Notes: a model not told the origin generated them from the sequence alone. Shown: positions 1 to 6,304, numbered from the stretch's first letter. The stretch: DNA of 17,868 nucleotides from Candidatus Methanoperedens sp. (GCA_027460605.1 JAPZAN010000013.1:1-17868); one strand, 5' to 3'. A program made the numbers and translations.

Positions 1-77
1 ACCTCATCGACGGTTTCACCCTTTTTCAATACCCAGTCTATTCCTAACCGTATCCTCCTGTTAGTCATCTTCACCAT
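1..77 (-). CDS. 5' end of an unidentified gene, cut by the window edge
   Basis: An open frame runs leftward off the window from an ATG at 77-75. It starts MVKMTNRRIRLGIDWVLKKG and gives 25 complete codons. A second in-frame ATG lies at 68-66. It is basic at the start and reads like a normal soluble protein, but too little is present to name a family. It would be transcribed away from the winged-helix gene at 192, so the AT-rich stretch 78-191 would be a divergent promoter region. No strong SD site precedes the ATG. It could be a chance frame; confidence is limited. Confidence 0.4.
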   Translation of the reverse strand, partial: MVKMTNRRIRLGIDWVLKKGETVDE

Positions 78-150
78 GGGCTCAGATGACTTTTCTATCG
101 CAAAAAAATCGTGGCGAAATAATTTCGGGATACTACAATATAGCATATAA

Positions 151-176
151 TAAAAAGTTATAAATAATATTATAAC
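151..176 (+). promoter_or_regulatory. TATA promoter overlapping an inverted repeat, for wHTH A1
   Basis: A purine-rich BRE-like run leads into a TATA element around 158-166. The TATA element sits inside an inverted repeat, GTTATAA (157-163) and TTATAAC (170-176), with a 6-nt spacer. The expected start of transcription, about 25 nt further on, falls almost at the ATG at 192, so the mRNA would be leaderless or nearly so. A symmetrical site over the TATA box fits repression by a dimeric winged-helix protein, possibly the product itself (inference). Confidence 0.5.
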
Positions 177-191
177 TGATATCACAATAAT

Positions 192-395
192 ATGAAATAT
201 CTTGACAGGGCACTTGAACTTTTACGTGACTCTCAATGGCATAGTATTATGTCAATACAAAAAGAAATCTCGTTGCCAGATGAAAAATTAAATACAATAA
301 TTTTATTCCTTCAAGAACATGGATTTGTTGAGAAAGAAAATGAAAAGATGAGAATAACATCTTTGGGATTAAGATTTTTGGAAATTTCATCTTAA
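192..395 (+). CDS. Small winged-helix protein, family A copy 1 (A1)
   Basis: A 67-aa protein with a helix-helix-wing pattern: LDRALELLRDSQWHSI as first helix and turn, then MSIQKEISLPDEKLNTII as a candidate recognition segment, and EKMRITSLGLRFLE as the beta wing and last helix. It is clearly related to the product of 1895-2095 (family A copy 2); more than half of the residues agree by eye, including QWHSI, DEKL, FLQE, KENE and RIT..GL.FLE. It is small enough to be little more than a DNA-binding domain, so it probably acts as a transcription regulator or chromatin-type protein (inference). The gene ends in a 4-bp TTAA overlap with the convergent gene B1. No SD is seen; the promoter position suggests a leaderless transcript. 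Confidence 0.8.
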   Translation: MKYLDRALELLRDSQWHSIMSIQKEISLPDEKLNTIILFLQEHGFVEKENEKMRITSLGLRFLEISS

Positions 396-646
396 CGCAA
401 TATCTCATGCACTTCATTCAATTTCTTTAATAAATTATCTCCATTCTCTGTTAGCTTATAGCATTCATTGTCTGGATTACACTTCATTATAAAACCTTCC
501 TCTATCAAAAAATTGAAATGTCTCCGGAAATTTCTCCAGTCAAGATATGCCATATGCATTATTCGTGTCTTTTTCGCTTTTTCCTCTACCCGAATTACTT
601 GGAGAACATCTATGATTATTTCCCACTTGTTTCTTTCTTTTCGCAT
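392..646 (-). CDS. Small winged-helix protein, family B copy 1 (B1)
   Basis: An 84-aa protein of the archaeal winged-helix type resembling HTH_45 (Sso10a-like) domains: a KWEIIIDVLQVI first helix, the KKTRIMHMAYLDWRNFRRHFNFLIEEGFI helix-turn-helix (quoted in parts: KKTRIMHMAYLDW, RNFRRHFNFLIEEGFI), then a wing with CYKLTENGDNLLKKL. Copies B2 (1584-1898) and B3 (2394-2663) share KKTRIM..AYLDWRNF.R.F. The ATG at 646 is preferred over the GTG at 652 because GAGGTG lies 8 nt before the ATG but only 2 nt before the GTG. The stop codon overlaps that of A1 in the shared TTAA at 392-395, so the two genes converge head-on. Probably a DNA-binding regulator; the target is unknown. Confidence 0.8.
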   Translation of the reverse strand: MRKERNKWEIIIDVLQVIRVEEKAKKTRIMHMAYLDWRNFRRHFNFLIEEGFIMKCNPDNECYKLTENGDNLLKKLNEVHEILR

Positions 647-744
647 TTTCACTGCACCTCAATCCTGTTTAAGAATACTTGCTTAGGAAAATCCGTTTTG
701 TAAAGTTTTTAACCCCAAACGTTTTTTAATGATATGGTATGTAT

Positions 745-768
745 AGGTACTGCCGAGAGCGGGTACCT
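745..768. repeat. Isolated hairpin with 6-bp arms
   Basis: AGGTAC at 745-750 pairs with GTACCT at 763-768 around a 12-nt loop that contains GCCGAGAGC. The same nine bases occur in the structured leader at 4750-4758, but without the rest of that element, so the likeness may be chance. There is no T-tract, so it does not look like a terminator. Confidence 0.35.
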
Positions 769-1007
769 TCTTGCATCGTGTATATAATGTTGAGCGGGAT
801 AATCCACTAAATTCCAGTATCCGAATCGTTATTATGTAATTTTCCCATTTAATAGCAATAAATTAAATTATGTCAATATTGCTCAACTTTAGCAATAAAC
901 TATCTTATTAATAAATTTTTCGTATTTGTATGACCGTTTCAATTCGTGTTGGTGAATTTTAATAAGTTGATTTTTTTCTCAGTCCAACTTTTTAATATAG
1001 TTAAATA

Positions 1008-1056
1008 GGTGCCTGAGTGTGATAAAATGTTCTGGAACTTTTAGAGCTCAGACACC
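1008..1056. repeat. Imperfect inverted repeat, 10-bp arms
   Basis: GGTGcCTGAG at 1008-1017 pairs with CTCAGaCACC at 1047-1056, with one C/A mismatch and a 29-nt loop. A TATA-like run (TTTTTAATATAG) lies about 10 nt upstream. It could be a small structured transcript or the remains of a short mobile element; nothing decides between these. Confidence 0.4.
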
Positions 1057-1437
1057 ATAGATAGCTATTGTTTTTAGTTCTTAAATATTTATGTTTACAG
1101 TTGAAATATTTATAATACATAAAAACTATGTATATTATATTATGTTTGGAACTTGCTATGTGAAAAAATAATATTCAGCTACAATTAAGCGATTTTAAGA
1201 TGAAGAATCAATTAAAGCTTTACAAACAATAATGGAATGTTTTAAACCAAAAAATAAACCATTAAAGAATGTGTTGCATAGTTCTTCCTGCGGTTTGCTT
1301 TAACCAGATTGCAGCATGGAATTAAGGATAACCTTTCTTTAGTAGCTTATTTGACTTAGGAGGTGAAAAAAATTACCAACGGTTTTGGGTAGGCTTTGGT
1401 AAGTGCCATTCTACACACAGCCCTCATTTACGAAAGT

Positions 1438-1474
1438 TTTAAATACTTCGAATAGAACAGAATAGAATAGAACA
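1438..1474 (+). promoter_or_regulatory. Likely promoter for wHTH B2 with AAYAG repeats at the start region
   Basis: AGTTTTAAATAC near 1435-1446 has the look of an archaeal BRE/TATA element. It is followed by five AAYAG-type pentamers (1451-1474: aatag aacag aatag aatag aaca), where transcription would be expected to begin. A leader of about 110 nt would remain before the ATG at 1584. None of the 13-bp operator repeats found at other promoters of this window is present. Confidence 0.4.
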
Positions 1475-1583
1475 TTATTGGCCTGCTTGGCTAATGTGCA
1501 ATAAAACGGGCGCAGTGGAGTTGTAAATAGTGTTAAAACGGTGGAAGTCTACTTGATATATTTGTGGACAGGATGGATGGGAA

Positions 1584-1898
1584 ATGGCAGTTAATAACTT
1601 GTGTGGCTTAATAAACGATAGAGTTTCTATCGGTGGACATAGAACCGTAAAAAAAGGAAGAAGCAGATGGGAACTCATCAAGGATATACTCAAGGCAACG
1701 TCAGAAGAGAGAAAATCAAAAAAAACACGCATTATGCAAAAGGCATATCTTGATTGGAGAAACTTCAATAGATATTTCGACGTCATGTTGAACGATGGAT
1801 TTATAGTAAAGTGCAATCCAGATGAAGACTATATGCTTACAGACAAAGGGAAGGATTTATTGAAGAGACTAAAGGATATAGATGAGATGCTGTGTTAA
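1584..1898 (+). CDS. Small winged-helix protein, family B copy 2 (B2)
   Basis: A 104-aa family-B winged-helix protein. Residues 26-75 match B1 and B3 (SRWELIKDILKATSEE, KKTRIMQKAYLDWRNF, NRYFDVMLNDGFIVKCNP), and the wing is MLTDKGKDLLKRL. It carries about 20 extra residues at the N terminus compared with B1 and B3. No ATG or GTG lies in frame closer to the conserved part, so the extension is either real or the start is a TTG at codon 6. Its stop overlaps the stop of the convergent A2 gene in TTAA at 1895-1898, exactly as at A1/B1. Probably a DNA-binding regulator. Confidence 0.78.
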   Translation: MAVNNLCGLINDRVSIGGHRTVKKGRSRWELIKDILKATSEERKSKKTRIMQKAYLDWRNFNRYFDVMLNDGFIVKCNPDEDYMLTDKGKDLLKRLKDIDEMLC

Positions 1899-2095
1899 GA
1901 GGGAAGTTCTAAAAATTTTAATCCTTTAGGAGTTATTCTTACCATCTCATTCTCTTTGTTAATCAAAGATTGTTCTTGCAGGAAATATAAAACTTTGATT
2001 AATTTTTCATCTGATATACAGATTTCTTTTTTTATTTCCTCAATGCTATGCCACTGGAAATCTTGAAGAAACTCCAGAATCCTGTCAAGTATCAT
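1895..2095 (-). CDS. Small winged-helix protein, family A copy 2 (A2)
   Basis: A 66-aa paralog of A1: MILDRILEFLQDFQWHSI, then EEIKKEICISDEKL, FLQEQ, NKENE and RITPKGLKFLELPS. The frame stays open to 2116, but the ATG at 2095 is chosen for two reasons: it aligns with the start of A1, and the TATA element at 2130-2123 would place transcription start at about 2100, downstream of the longer start. The upstream part would also be an odd run of isoleucines. The transcript would be leaderless or nearly so. The gene diverges from B3 across the 13-bp repeat array, and converges on B2 with a 4-bp stop overlap. Confidence 0.8.
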   Translation of the reverse strand: MILDRILEFLQDFQWHSIEEIKKEICISDEKLIKVLYFLQEQSLINKENEMVRITPKGLKFLELPS

Positions 2096-2122
2096 GATGA
2101 TGATGATAAATATCATTCATTA

Positions 2123-2130
2123 TATTTATA
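2123..2130 (-). promoter_or_regulatory. TATA box for wHTH A2
   Basis: TATAAATA on the minus strand, about 28 nt before the chosen ATG. It sits 18 bp from the edge of the 13-bp repeat array at 2148-2220, so that array may control both A2 and the divergent B3. Confidence 0.5.
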
Positions 2131-2147
2131 ATATATAGTCATAACCA

Positions 2148-2220
2148 CATATGCTTAAAACATATGTTTAAAACATATGTTCTTAGCATATGTTCAAAAG
2201 CATATGCTTAAAATATATGC
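2148..2220. repeat. Six 13-bp direct repeats between divergent promoters (operator array)
   Basis: CATATG (TATATG in the last copy) begins at 2148, 2161, 2174, 2187, 2201 and 2214: steps of 13, 13, 13, 14 and 13 bp. The unit consensus is CATATGYTTAAAA. The array lies between the TATA boxes of A2 (minus) and B3 (plus). The last ATGC core (2217) is 24 bp before the B3 TATA position, the same spacing as at two other promoters here. Regular steps upstream of BRE/TATA suggest cooperative binding of a transcription factor as activator or switch. An iteron function is the alternative, but no replication gene is present. Confidence 0.75.
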
Positions 2221-2228
2221 TTTATCTT

Positions 2229-2267
2229 CTTAGCCTTTTTTATAGGATAATACCTAAGCATATTATG
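2229..2267 (+). promoter_or_regulatory. Promoter of wHTH B3 (shared architecture, copy 1)
   Basis: CTTAGCC followed by TTTTTTATA (2236-2244) forms the BRE/TATA. The TATA position is 2241 and the initiator TATGC has its G at 2267, 26 bp on. The same CTTARYC-T6-AWA box and the same 26-bp step to TATGC recur at 4702 and 7338, and the 26-bp step also at 4318. Confidence 0.7.
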
Positions 2268-2393
2268 CAGGATAGGCGGATATAATCCGGCTAAGCGGCG
2301 AAAGCGGCACATGGTAACGAAACCACCATTATCATGGCGTCCTGAAATAATTTTCGCCGCTTGCTGCTATCTTTTATTGTAATCATGGAGTGA
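2267..2393 (+). ncRNA. Structured 5' leader of wHTH B3 (leader element L1)
   Basis: From the predicted transcription start to the gene. AAGCGGCGAAA at 2293-2303 pairs perfectly (11 bp) with TTTCGCCGCTT at 2352-2362. Inside lie GCGGCAC and a possible small hairpin, GGT-aacgaa-ACC. A short CGGAT/ATCCG hairpin precedes the main stem. The stem and the bases GC(A/G)GGCA after it recur in the leaders at 4344 and 4728 with compensating base changes. The stem ends 31 nt before the ATG and does not cover the SD. A cis-acting RNA is likely; I cannot match it to a named riboswitch class. Confidence 0.6.
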
Positions 2394-2663
2394 ATGGGAG
2401 TGACCAAAGATAGAAGCAGATGGGAAATAATCTTGGATATGCTTAAGGCAATACAAGAGGAGGACAAAGCAAAAAAGACGCGAATCATGCAGAAGGCATA
2501 TCTCGACTGGAGGAATTTTAAGAGGTATTTTGACTTCTTGTTAGAGGAAGGTTTTATAGAGTGCACTCAAGACGTATGCTACACGCTCACAAACAAAGGT
2601 GAGGAATTGTTAACACGATTGGAAGAGGTGGATGAAATTGCTGGGTCAAAATGGGGGTTCTAA
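2394..2663 (+). CDS. Small winged-helix protein, family B copy 3 (B3)
   Basis: An 89-aa family-B winged-helix protein: SRWEIILDMLKAIQEEDKA first helix, KKTRIMQKAYLDWRNFKRYF helix-turn-helix, FLLEEGFIECT, then the wing CYTLTNKGEELLTRL. It is the copy under the most elaborate control, with the six-repeat array and a structured leader. GGAG lies 4 nt before the ATG at 2394; an in-frame GTG at 2400 is the alternative. The secreted-protein gene at 2747 follows closely, so the two are probably co-transcribed. B3 is the best local candidate for the factor that binds the 13-bp repeats, including its own (inference). Confidence 0.8.
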   Translation: MGVTKDRSRWEIILDMLKAIQEEDKAKKTRIMQKAYLDWRNFKRYFDFLLEEGFIECTQDVCYTLTNKGEELLTRLEEVDEIAGSKWGF

Positions 2664-2746
2664 GTAATAAATGTTGAAAAAAGAAAGAACAAAATAATAG
2701 CAAAAAAAAGCACATGAATGTATCACTTATTGGGGAAATTTTGAGC

Positions 2747-4243
2747 ATGTATGAAAAATTTTTCGGCTTGATCAAGGTAGTTATGATATTCATGATTGTG
2801 GGGCTTATTAGCCTTGCACAGGCTTTTGAAATTTCAGATATTCAGTGGGCTTCAGGTGTAACAGATAAACTCCAGCCTGGGGAAGTATTTACGTATAAGG
2901 GGTATTCGGTCGAAGCCATACTATTTTCTCCGCCCGTAGAATCCGATAGATATAGGGAAATCCCCGCAGAACCGGTTGATGCGTATGTAGGATTAAACCT
3001 ATCGAAAAATGGTAATTTTATCGATACCATTATACTCAGACAGGAAGATTCGTATATCCTGCCTGACGGGGAGTTGAAGATCACTGCAAAACAACTCCCA
3101 TCAAAGACTGCTACAGAATGGCTTTTTGAAAGTTATGCTCCATGGGCGGTAATAGAACTGAGTCCAAGGGGAACACCGGTTCTTGAGGTATTGATAGAGA
3201 CGGACAAAGATAAGTACGTATCATCCGCTGCCGAAATCATCGCAATCGTCCAATTAGAAAACAAAGGTTCGGCTGACGCGATTAACATTGATATGATAAT
3301 TGATACGGAACTTCCAATAAATAAGGGAAACTTGAAACATCATTATGACAGGATCAAAAAAGGGGAGTCAATCGCAGAAACCATCACATTCTCATCACCG
3401 CCGGCTTTGGAACAGATGGACTATGGAATATTGGTAAACGCCAGCGGTTATGATGCCAAGAATATATACTATACAGCAGAGCAGCAGAAGATTATTACAA
3501 TAGCAGTCAAGCCAGAGGTGGATATATCCATCAGGAAGAGCGCAAATAACAAAATATATTTGAAGGATTATGCGATGATCTCCCTATCGTTAAAAAACAA
3601 CGGAAAGAAGGATGTTAAAAACATCAGCATCTCAGATTCGCTTCCAAAAGGTTTTAAACTGGTAGGCAACCGAACATTGCACTGGGTTGCTGATATTCCT
3701 GCTGATGGGGAATGGGACTTTCGGTATCTTGTAAAACCGCAAGAGTCGAATAAAGATGGCGTCATATTCCCATCCGCAATTGCAGAGTTCAAAATGAATA
3801 AGGAACTATACATGATACGTTCAAACCAGCCAAATGTCAGGGTTTATGGGCCAAAGATTGTTCTCACGAAACATACCAATGTTTCTGAGATTGAACCTGC
3901 TGAAACTGTTACTGTCCTGACTGTGACAGTAACCGCAGAGAATACCGGAAACACTCATACGAAAGTGCTTATCAAGGACAGGTTACCAGAAAATGCAACT
4001 GTTGTAAGCGGTAACACCACTCATGAGATATTTTTGGGGGCTAACAGGACAATGAGTTTCAACTATTCTGCCATCATCGGCTCAGGGCCGCCTATAAGAC
4101 TTCCCCCTGCAACTGCTGATTATTATGAACTCGGCACCGGAGGGGAAAAGCTGAGCGTAACGAGCAAGGAACTTGTAATAGGGATTAAAGTCCCGGCACA
4201 GGCGCCTGTGAATGTAAGTGTGCCACCAGCCAACAAATCCTGA
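2747..4243 (+). CDS. Secreted S-layer/DUF11-like surface protein
   Basis: A 498-aa exported protein. Residues 1-26 form a signal peptide (basic MYEKFFGLIK, hydrophobic core, cleavage after LAQA). Residues 27 to about 165 hold a beta domain (PGEVFTYKGYSVEAILF, YVGLNLSKNGNFIDTIIL) reminiscent of the Methanosarcina S-layer duplication domain. Three DUF11/CARDB-like beta domains follow (about 165-275, 275-385 and 385-485), each with a NKG/NNG/NTG-type turn, and DSLPKGF and DRLPENA in the last two. The tail is PVNVSVPPANKS with no membrane anchor or PGF-CTERM signal. N-x-S/T sites are common. The frame is open to an ATG at 2714, but the signal peptide favours 2747. It lies 83 bp after B3 and probably belongs to its transcript. 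Likely role: cell envelope or protein-protein contact. Confidence 0.75.
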   Translation: MYEKFFGLIKVVMIFMIVGLISLAQAFEISDIQWASGVTDKLQPGEVFTYKGYSVEAILFSPPVESDRYREIPAEPVDAYVGLNLSKNGNFIDTIILRQEDSYILPDGELKITAKQLPSKTATEWLFESYAPWAVIELSPRGTPVLEVLIETDKDKYVSSAAEIIAIVQLENKGSADAINIDMIIDTELPINKGNLKHHYDRIKKGESIAETITFSSPPALEQMDYGILVNASGYDAKNIYYTAEQQKIITIAVKPEVDISIRKSANNKIYLKDYAMISLSLKNNGKKDVKNISISDSLPKGFKLVGNRTLHWVADIPADGEWDFRYLVKPQESNKDGVIFPSAIAEFKMNKELYMIRSNQPNVRVYGPKIVLTKHTNVSEIEPAETVTVLTVTVTAENTGNTHTKVLIKDRLPENATVVSGNTTHEIFLGANRTMSFNYSAIIGSGPPIRLPPATADYYELGTGGEKLSVTSKELVIGIKVPAQAPVNVSVPPANKS

Positions 4244-4277
4244 TAATACGCCATAAAGTTAAAGGCAGTAAGCAAGA

Positions 4278-4344
4278 CATATGCTTTAACTATATGCTTT
4301 TGCTTCTTACCAGTTCTTATATGATAATGTTTTATGATATTATG
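4278..4344 (+). promoter_or_regulatory. Shared-architecture promoter with two 13-bp operator repeats (copy 2)
   Basis: ATGC cores at 4281 and 4294 (CATATGCTTTAAC, TATATGCTTTTGC) are 13 bp apart. The TATA position is 4318, 24 bp after the second core. The initiator TATGC has its G at 4344, 26 bp after TATA. All three distances equal those at the B3 promoter. It drives the leader and the 48-aa gene at 4472. Confidence 0.7.
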
Positions 4345-4471
4345 CAGGAGTGGGAAGCCGTGACGCGCCGAATGCAGGCAACCCGTATAGAACCACCAAA
4401 ATGAAGTACCACCACATCGACCCATGAACTGTATTCGGCGCAACCGACTGTAAGTAATGAGGCTAATTATA
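4344..4471 (+). ncRNA. Structured 5' leader of the 48-aa gene (leader element L2)
   Basis: GCGCCGAAT at 4365-4373 pairs perfectly with ATTCGGCGC at 4433-4441. It is preceded by GTGGGAAGCCGTGA and followed inside the stem by GCAGGCAAC, both nearly identical in leader L3 (GTGGGGAGCTGTGA, GCAGGCAAC). Relative to L1 the fourth base pair is C-G instead of G-C and the ninth is T-A instead of A-T, so pairing is kept while sequence changes. The stem ends 30 nt before the ATG. Confidence 0.6.
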
Positions 4472-4618
4472 ATGTTAGAAACTCCAAAAGAGAGAATAGA
4501 ATTATTAAAAATCGGTATCACAGGCAAAACAATCGAGAGGCTTTATATAATAAATAATAATATCAAAATAATATATATTCCGATGTTTTTTGAACTGATA
4601 GAAATAGAATGCAGTTAA
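4472..4618 (+). CDS. 48-aa protein, MLET small-protein family copy 1
   Basis: A short gene encoding 48 aa: MLETPKERIELLKIGITGKT, then IERLYIINNNIKIIYIPMFF and ELIEIECS. A clear paralog lies at 6462-6620 (MLETAYERVKMLKAGITGKT, IERVYIVENDFKIV, FFDLIEI). Agreement along the whole length, with different codons, shows both are real genes under selection. The predicted fold is an N-terminal helix (ERIELLK), a GITGKT turn that could be a helix-turn-helix entry, and a beta-rich second half. A tight GITGKT turn resembles a P-loop only superficially. GAGG lies 10 nt before the ATG. It has its own operator-bearing promoter and structured leader. Function unknown; a small regulator is one possibility. 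Confidence 0.7.
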   Translation: MLETPKERIELLKIGITGKTIERLYIINNNIKIIYIPMFFELIEIECS

Positions 4619-4660
4619 CCAGAAATGTTCAAAATAATCAAATTACATCAGGGATGATTG

Positions 4661-4728
4661 CGACATGCTTTTAACACATGCTTTCCCCCCTTAACCTTTT
4701 TTATAGGATACTATCTAAGTATGTTATG
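4661..4728 (+). promoter_or_regulatory. Shared-architecture promoter with two 13-bp operator repeats (copy 3)
   Basis: ATGC cores at 4665 and 4678 are 13 bp apart. CTTAACC-TTTTTTATAGG forms the BRE/TATA with the TATA position at 4702 (24 bp after the second core). The initiator TATGC has its G at 4728 (26 bp after TATA). It drives the SdrD-B-like gene at 4860. Confidence 0.7.
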
Positions 4729-4859
4729 CGAAGTGGGGAGCTGTGAAGCGCCGAGAGCAGGCAACTGAGAACCGAAACTCTCCATCTCGTTGTTTATAAT
4801 CTGTTTTCGGCGCAAGCGGCATTCGCACTGCAATGAACAATTGATAAAGGAGTGATAAA
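4728..4859 (+). ncRNA. Structured 5' leader of the SdrD-B-like gene (leader element L3)
   Basis: GCGCCGAGA at 4748-4756 pairs with TTTCGGCGC at 4805-4813 (9 pairs including one G-U). GCAGGCAAC follows the 5' arm, and then GAG-aaccgaaa-CTC can form a small inner hairpin similar in place and loop to GGT-aacgaa-ACC in L1. After the 3' arm, AAGCGGC parallels TTGCTGC in L1. The leader ends with GGAG 7 nt before the ATG at 4860. Confidence 0.6.
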
Positions 4860-6299
4860 ATGAAAAATAAACTAACAATCATTACTGCATTACTTGCAGT
4901 GATGTTTAGTATGACAGGGGTTGCGTCAGCTTTCAACCTTGAGATAGTTGGCGGGGGCAACCCCATAGTACTTCAACCAGGTCAATCAATAACAAACCTG
5001 GGATTAAACGGTACTTTAATTTTACCTGAGGATAATGGAGCATCTTTTGCATTGACATCAGGAGTAACGAGTTGTAATACAGGCGGATGCAGCACAGCAG
5101 ATGTCACAGTGACAACTGTAGCCACATTTGGTCCGGTTACCTATCCTACGTATTCGCAGGCAAATGCAGTGACTTCTATCAGCATGAGCGCCAGCCCGAC
5201 CAGTAAAAATAACACAAATTTCGTAATATTTGTACAAGCCGGACCCAGCGGCGGTAATTCTGGCGAGTCCGGTCTTTCTACAAGAACGGTAAAACTTTTT
5301 ATTCCCCCTGCAAACATCTCGGGCATGAAGTTCGATGATATCAACAATAATGGAATAAAAGACCCAGGAGAACCTGGACTTGCGAATTGGTTAATCACGC
5401 TGAAAAACGGCACAAATGCCGTAATAGGCACGATGAACACACTTGGCGATGGCAGCTATATATACTCCAACCTGCCGGCAGACACCTATACTGTATCAGA
5501 AACGCTTAAACCAGGGTGGGCACAGACATACCCGGCAGTTCCAGGAACCTGGACTGTAGTTCTCGCAGGCGTGGATCAGACCGGCAAAGACTTCGGCAAT
5601 CATATTCCCCTTGCAAACATCTCGGGCATGAAGTTCAATGACACCAACGGTAATGGAATAAAAGACCCGGGAGAACAGGGACTTGCGAACTGGGTAATCA
5701 CCCTGAAAAACGGCACAAATGCCGTAGTAGGCACGATGAATACCCTCGGAGACGGCAGCTATATATTCAGCAATCTGCCACCTGATACGTATACCATATC
5801 AGAGACATTGCAAGCAGGCTGGACGCAGACATACCCGGCAGTTCCCGGAACCTGGACTGTGGTTCTCGCAGGCGTGGATCAGACCGGCAAAGACTTCGGC
5901 AACACTCAGCAGGTACTAAAGCAAGGCAAAGTAACAGGATGGGGACTATTGGGACCAAAGACAAAACCGGAAAAGAAATTCCAGATCTTTGCATTCTATC
6001 CTACCAGCCAATCAGGAGCACAGGGCACAGTGGAAGTTATAGATTATAACAAATCGCTGACCATCAAGAGCATAAACATAACCTCAGTAACAACATCTCT
6101 AGGATCACCCAAGACCGGAACAATAACAGGATATGCGACAGTTAACGGTGCCGGCTCCTATTCCTTCACGGTCAATGTCGTGGATGCGGCAGACCCGGGA
6201 GCAGGTGCGGATACATTCAGCATATCACTGCCGGGTTACCTTAGCGGATACTTAAACAGCGGTACCCTGAGCATGGGGGATATACAGGTAGTCAAGTAA
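4860..6299 (+). CDS. Secreted surface protein with two SdrD-B-like repeats
   Basis: A 479-aa protein. A signal peptide spans residues 1-24 (MKNKLTIITALLAVMFSMTG, cleavage after ASA). An N-terminal beta domain of about 125 residues contains a possible disulfide, CNTGGC. Residues 151-247 and 252-348 are two nearly identical SdrD-B/Cna-B-type domains with the calcium-loop-like D(I/T)N(N/G)NGIKDPGE and the usual D(G)SY(I).SNLP.DTY(T) end. The C-terminal 130 residues (GKVTGWGLLGP, TGYATVNGAGSYSFTVNVVD, PGAGADTFSISL, LSMGDIQVVK) resemble the post-COAP-1-type domain. No membrane anchor or sorting signal is visible, so it is either released or held by other surface proteins. GGAG lies 7 nt before the ATG. 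Cell-surface stalk or matrix role is inferred. Confidence 0.85.
   Translation: MKNKLTIITALLAVMFSMTGVASAFNLEIVGGGNPIVLQPGQSITNLGLNGTLILPEDNGASFALTSGVTSCNTGGCSTADVTVTTVATFGPVTYPTYSQANAVTSISMSASPTSKNNTNFVIFVQAGPSGGNSGESGLSTRTVKLFIPPANISGMKFDDINNNGIKDPGEPGLANWLITLKNGTNAVIGTMNTLGDGSYIYSNLPADTYTVSETLKPGWAQTYPAVPGTWTVVLAGVDQTGKDFGNHIPLANISGMKFNDTNGNGIKDPGEQGLANWVITLKNGTNAVVGTMNTLGDGSYIFSNLPPDTYTISETLQAGWTQTYPAVPGTWTVVLAGVDQTGKDFGNTQQVLKQGKVTGWGLLGPKTKPEKKFQIFAFYPTSQSGAQGTVEVIDYNKSLTIKSINITSVTTSLGSPKTGTITGYATVNGAGSYSFTVNVVDAADPGAGADTFSISLPGYLSGYLNSGTLSMGDIQVVK
5310..5903 (+). repeat. Two tandem domain repeats, 303-bp period
   Basis: Copies at 5310-5600 and 5613-5903 encode the two SdrD-B-like domains. 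Long runs are identical at DNA level (for example around 5530-5598 versus 5833-5901), which indicates recent duplication or gene conversion. Confidence 0.85.
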
Positions 6300-6304
6300 A
6301 GTTC

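Larger units (their letters stand above)
703..1583. other. Long AT-rich stretch without a convincing gene
   Basis: About 880 bp separate the two winged-helix pairs. I see no convincing coding frame on either strand. It holds two hairpins (745-768 and 1008-1056), a perfect-looking SD (AGGAGGTGA near 1360) with no usable gene behind it, a short pentanucleotide repeat (1451-1474) and a likely promoter for the gene at 1584. The lone SD and a 34-codon stop-free frame at 1199-1303 may be remains of decayed genes, but nothing identifies them. Confidence 0.5.

Noticed and set aside
1199..1303. 34-codon stop-free frame (ALQTIMECFKPKNKPLKNVL) that might be a transposase remnant
   Set aside because: No start codon, no recognisable domain and no terminal inverted repeats.
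1364..1453. GTG frame behind a perfect AGGAGG that continues through an in-frame TAG, suggesting a pyrrolysine-type readthrough
   Set aside because: The SD touches the GTG, so spacing is wrong; the product is about 30 residues and nothing supports readthrough.
2148..2220. 13-bp repeats as plasmid or replication-origin iterons
   Set aside because: Shorter versions with the same spacing lie before TATA boxes of three other genes, and no replication protein is present, so operators fit better.
2148..2220. CRISPR array
   Set aside because: Units are 13 bp and contiguous, with no spacers and no cas genes.
4728..4860. Known riboswitch (glycine, c-di-GMP-I, cobalamin or Moco type) because of GGCAAC and CCGA pieces
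   Set aside because: None of the complete conserved cores of those classes could be matched by eye; left as an unassigned leader RNA.
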